From assembly GCA_947631135.1 (NCBI GenBank), contig CANRKE010000069.1, forward strand, positions 1 through 6,127: DNA of 6,127 nt, written 5' to 3'. Below the pieces are notes generated by a model. That model had not been told where the DNA came from and searched no databases. It was given only the letters and a program-made list of their open reading frames with translations. The first letter of the stretch is position 1. Each line of letters opens with the position of its first letter. The translations under genes were made by a program, and so were the position numbers. This document shows positions 5,892 to 6,127 of this stretch, piece after piece. Origin of the DNA: an uncultured Bacilli bacterium. GTDB lineage: Bacteria > Bacillota_I > Bacilli_A > RF39 > UBA660.

Positions 5892-6065
5892 ATCATATAA
5901 TTTATATTTAATTACTTTATTATTATTTAATGTTATTGTTACTATAGTATCTAAAATATTATTTATTGTTCCATAATCATAATCACTTATAATAGGAGTA
6001 ATAGTATAATCTCTAATTAAATTGTCTAAATTGTCATGTTCGCTTTTTTTAAATATGTTATTTAT
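5892..6065 (-). pseudogene. In-frame upstream extension of the BspA-like gene without a start codon
   Basis: The frame of the dockerin gene stays open for 58 more codons up to a TAA at 6066-6068. The extension includes YTITPIISDYDYGTINN, then ILDTIVTITLNNNKVIKY, then the TTG-start segment. Together these complete the Ig-like domain whose second half starts the predicted protein. There is no ATG, GTG or TTG start with a ribosome site in it, and no signal peptide. The gene therefore lost its 5' end through an insertion, a deletion, or a frameshift, for example at the 7-A run at 6044-6050. This makes 3804-6065 likely a broken gene or one fragment of it, but an assembly artefact cannot be excluded. 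Confidence 0.6.
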
Positions 6066-6080
6066 TTAAATAATAACTCA

Positions 6081-6098
6081 AAAAAAACAAGTTTTTTT
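6081..6098. terminator. A7-CAAG-T7 palindrome, possible bidirectional terminator
   Basis: Seven As and seven Ts surround CAAG, so either strand gives an A-U hairpin ending in a T-run. The stem has no G-C pairs in its base, which makes it a weak terminator. It lies just upstream of the truncated BspA-like frame and would suit the end of a neighbouring gene or inserted element. Confidence 0.3.
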
Positions 6099-6127
6099 AG
6101 TAGTGCATGACAAAATGAGTCACCGAA

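Noticed and set aside
6101..6127. Terminal inverted repeat of a named insertion sequence
   Set aside because: The TGAC...GTCA motif is short and I cannot tie it to any IS family. No transposase coding is visible in the few bases available, so it is not listed as a mobile element.
6062..6127. Open 21-codon frame on the minus strand from the right edge to a stop
   Set aside because: It is too short and unlike any protein end I know, so it may be the tail of a gene or chance.

Overview
This strongly AT-rich window uses TAA stops and TGG for Trp, so the standard code fits. Its surface-protein families (TasA-like, BspA-type leucine-rich repeats, Flg_new, BIG2 and cadherin-like Ig folds, dockerin) suggest an uncultured, probably gut-dwelling Bacillota (Clostridia or Bacilli such as RF39/Erysipelotrichales relatives). 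Taxonomy is inferred from gene style only. All real genes lie on the minus strand, so the window reads right to left.

The main discovery is the left 1.75 kb, which is most of a diversity-generating retroelement (DGR). Bases 1-88 hold the 5' part of a template repeat (TR), cut by the window edge. Bases 407-491 are the matching variable repeat (VR), at the 3' end of a membrane-anchored TasA-like/lectin-type gene (301-1755). Over 84 aligned bases there are 18 substitutions and all fall on template adenines (11 A-to-G, 7 A-to-T). None of the 56 non-adenine positions differ. There is also one in-frame 3-base gap. A perfect 12-bp stem with a 4-nt loop spans the target gene's stop codon, as expected for the DGR target-site hairpin. 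On the minus strand the reverse transcriptase should follow the TR, just off the left edge. The order target gene, hairpins, TR, (RT) is the standard DGR layout.

The middle (1756-2223) is intergenic. Read right to left it holds: a 50-codon remnant resembling the C-terminus of an AAA-ATPase/PD-(D/E)XK (PDDEXK_9) protein; a good promoter; about 130 nt that could be a small RNA with an 8-G run and a terminator; and the promoter of the DGR target gene, which has a weak -35 and a tandem 10-bp repeat just upstream.

The right part (2224-6068) is a coupled two-gene surface operon. First comes a BspA-like LRR/Ig/Flg_new protein ending in a dockerin, whose 5' end appears to be missing. Its stop codon overlaps the start of a secreted BIG2/cadherin-like protein with an Asn-rich linker and a C-terminal membrane anchor. 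Upstream of the truncated gene (6069-6127) are an A7/T7 palindrome and unassigned sequence that could be the end of an inserted element.

Taken together, the window looks like a cell-surface adhesion locus: one scaffold/adhesin pair plus one surface protein whose tip is rewritten by a retroelement.
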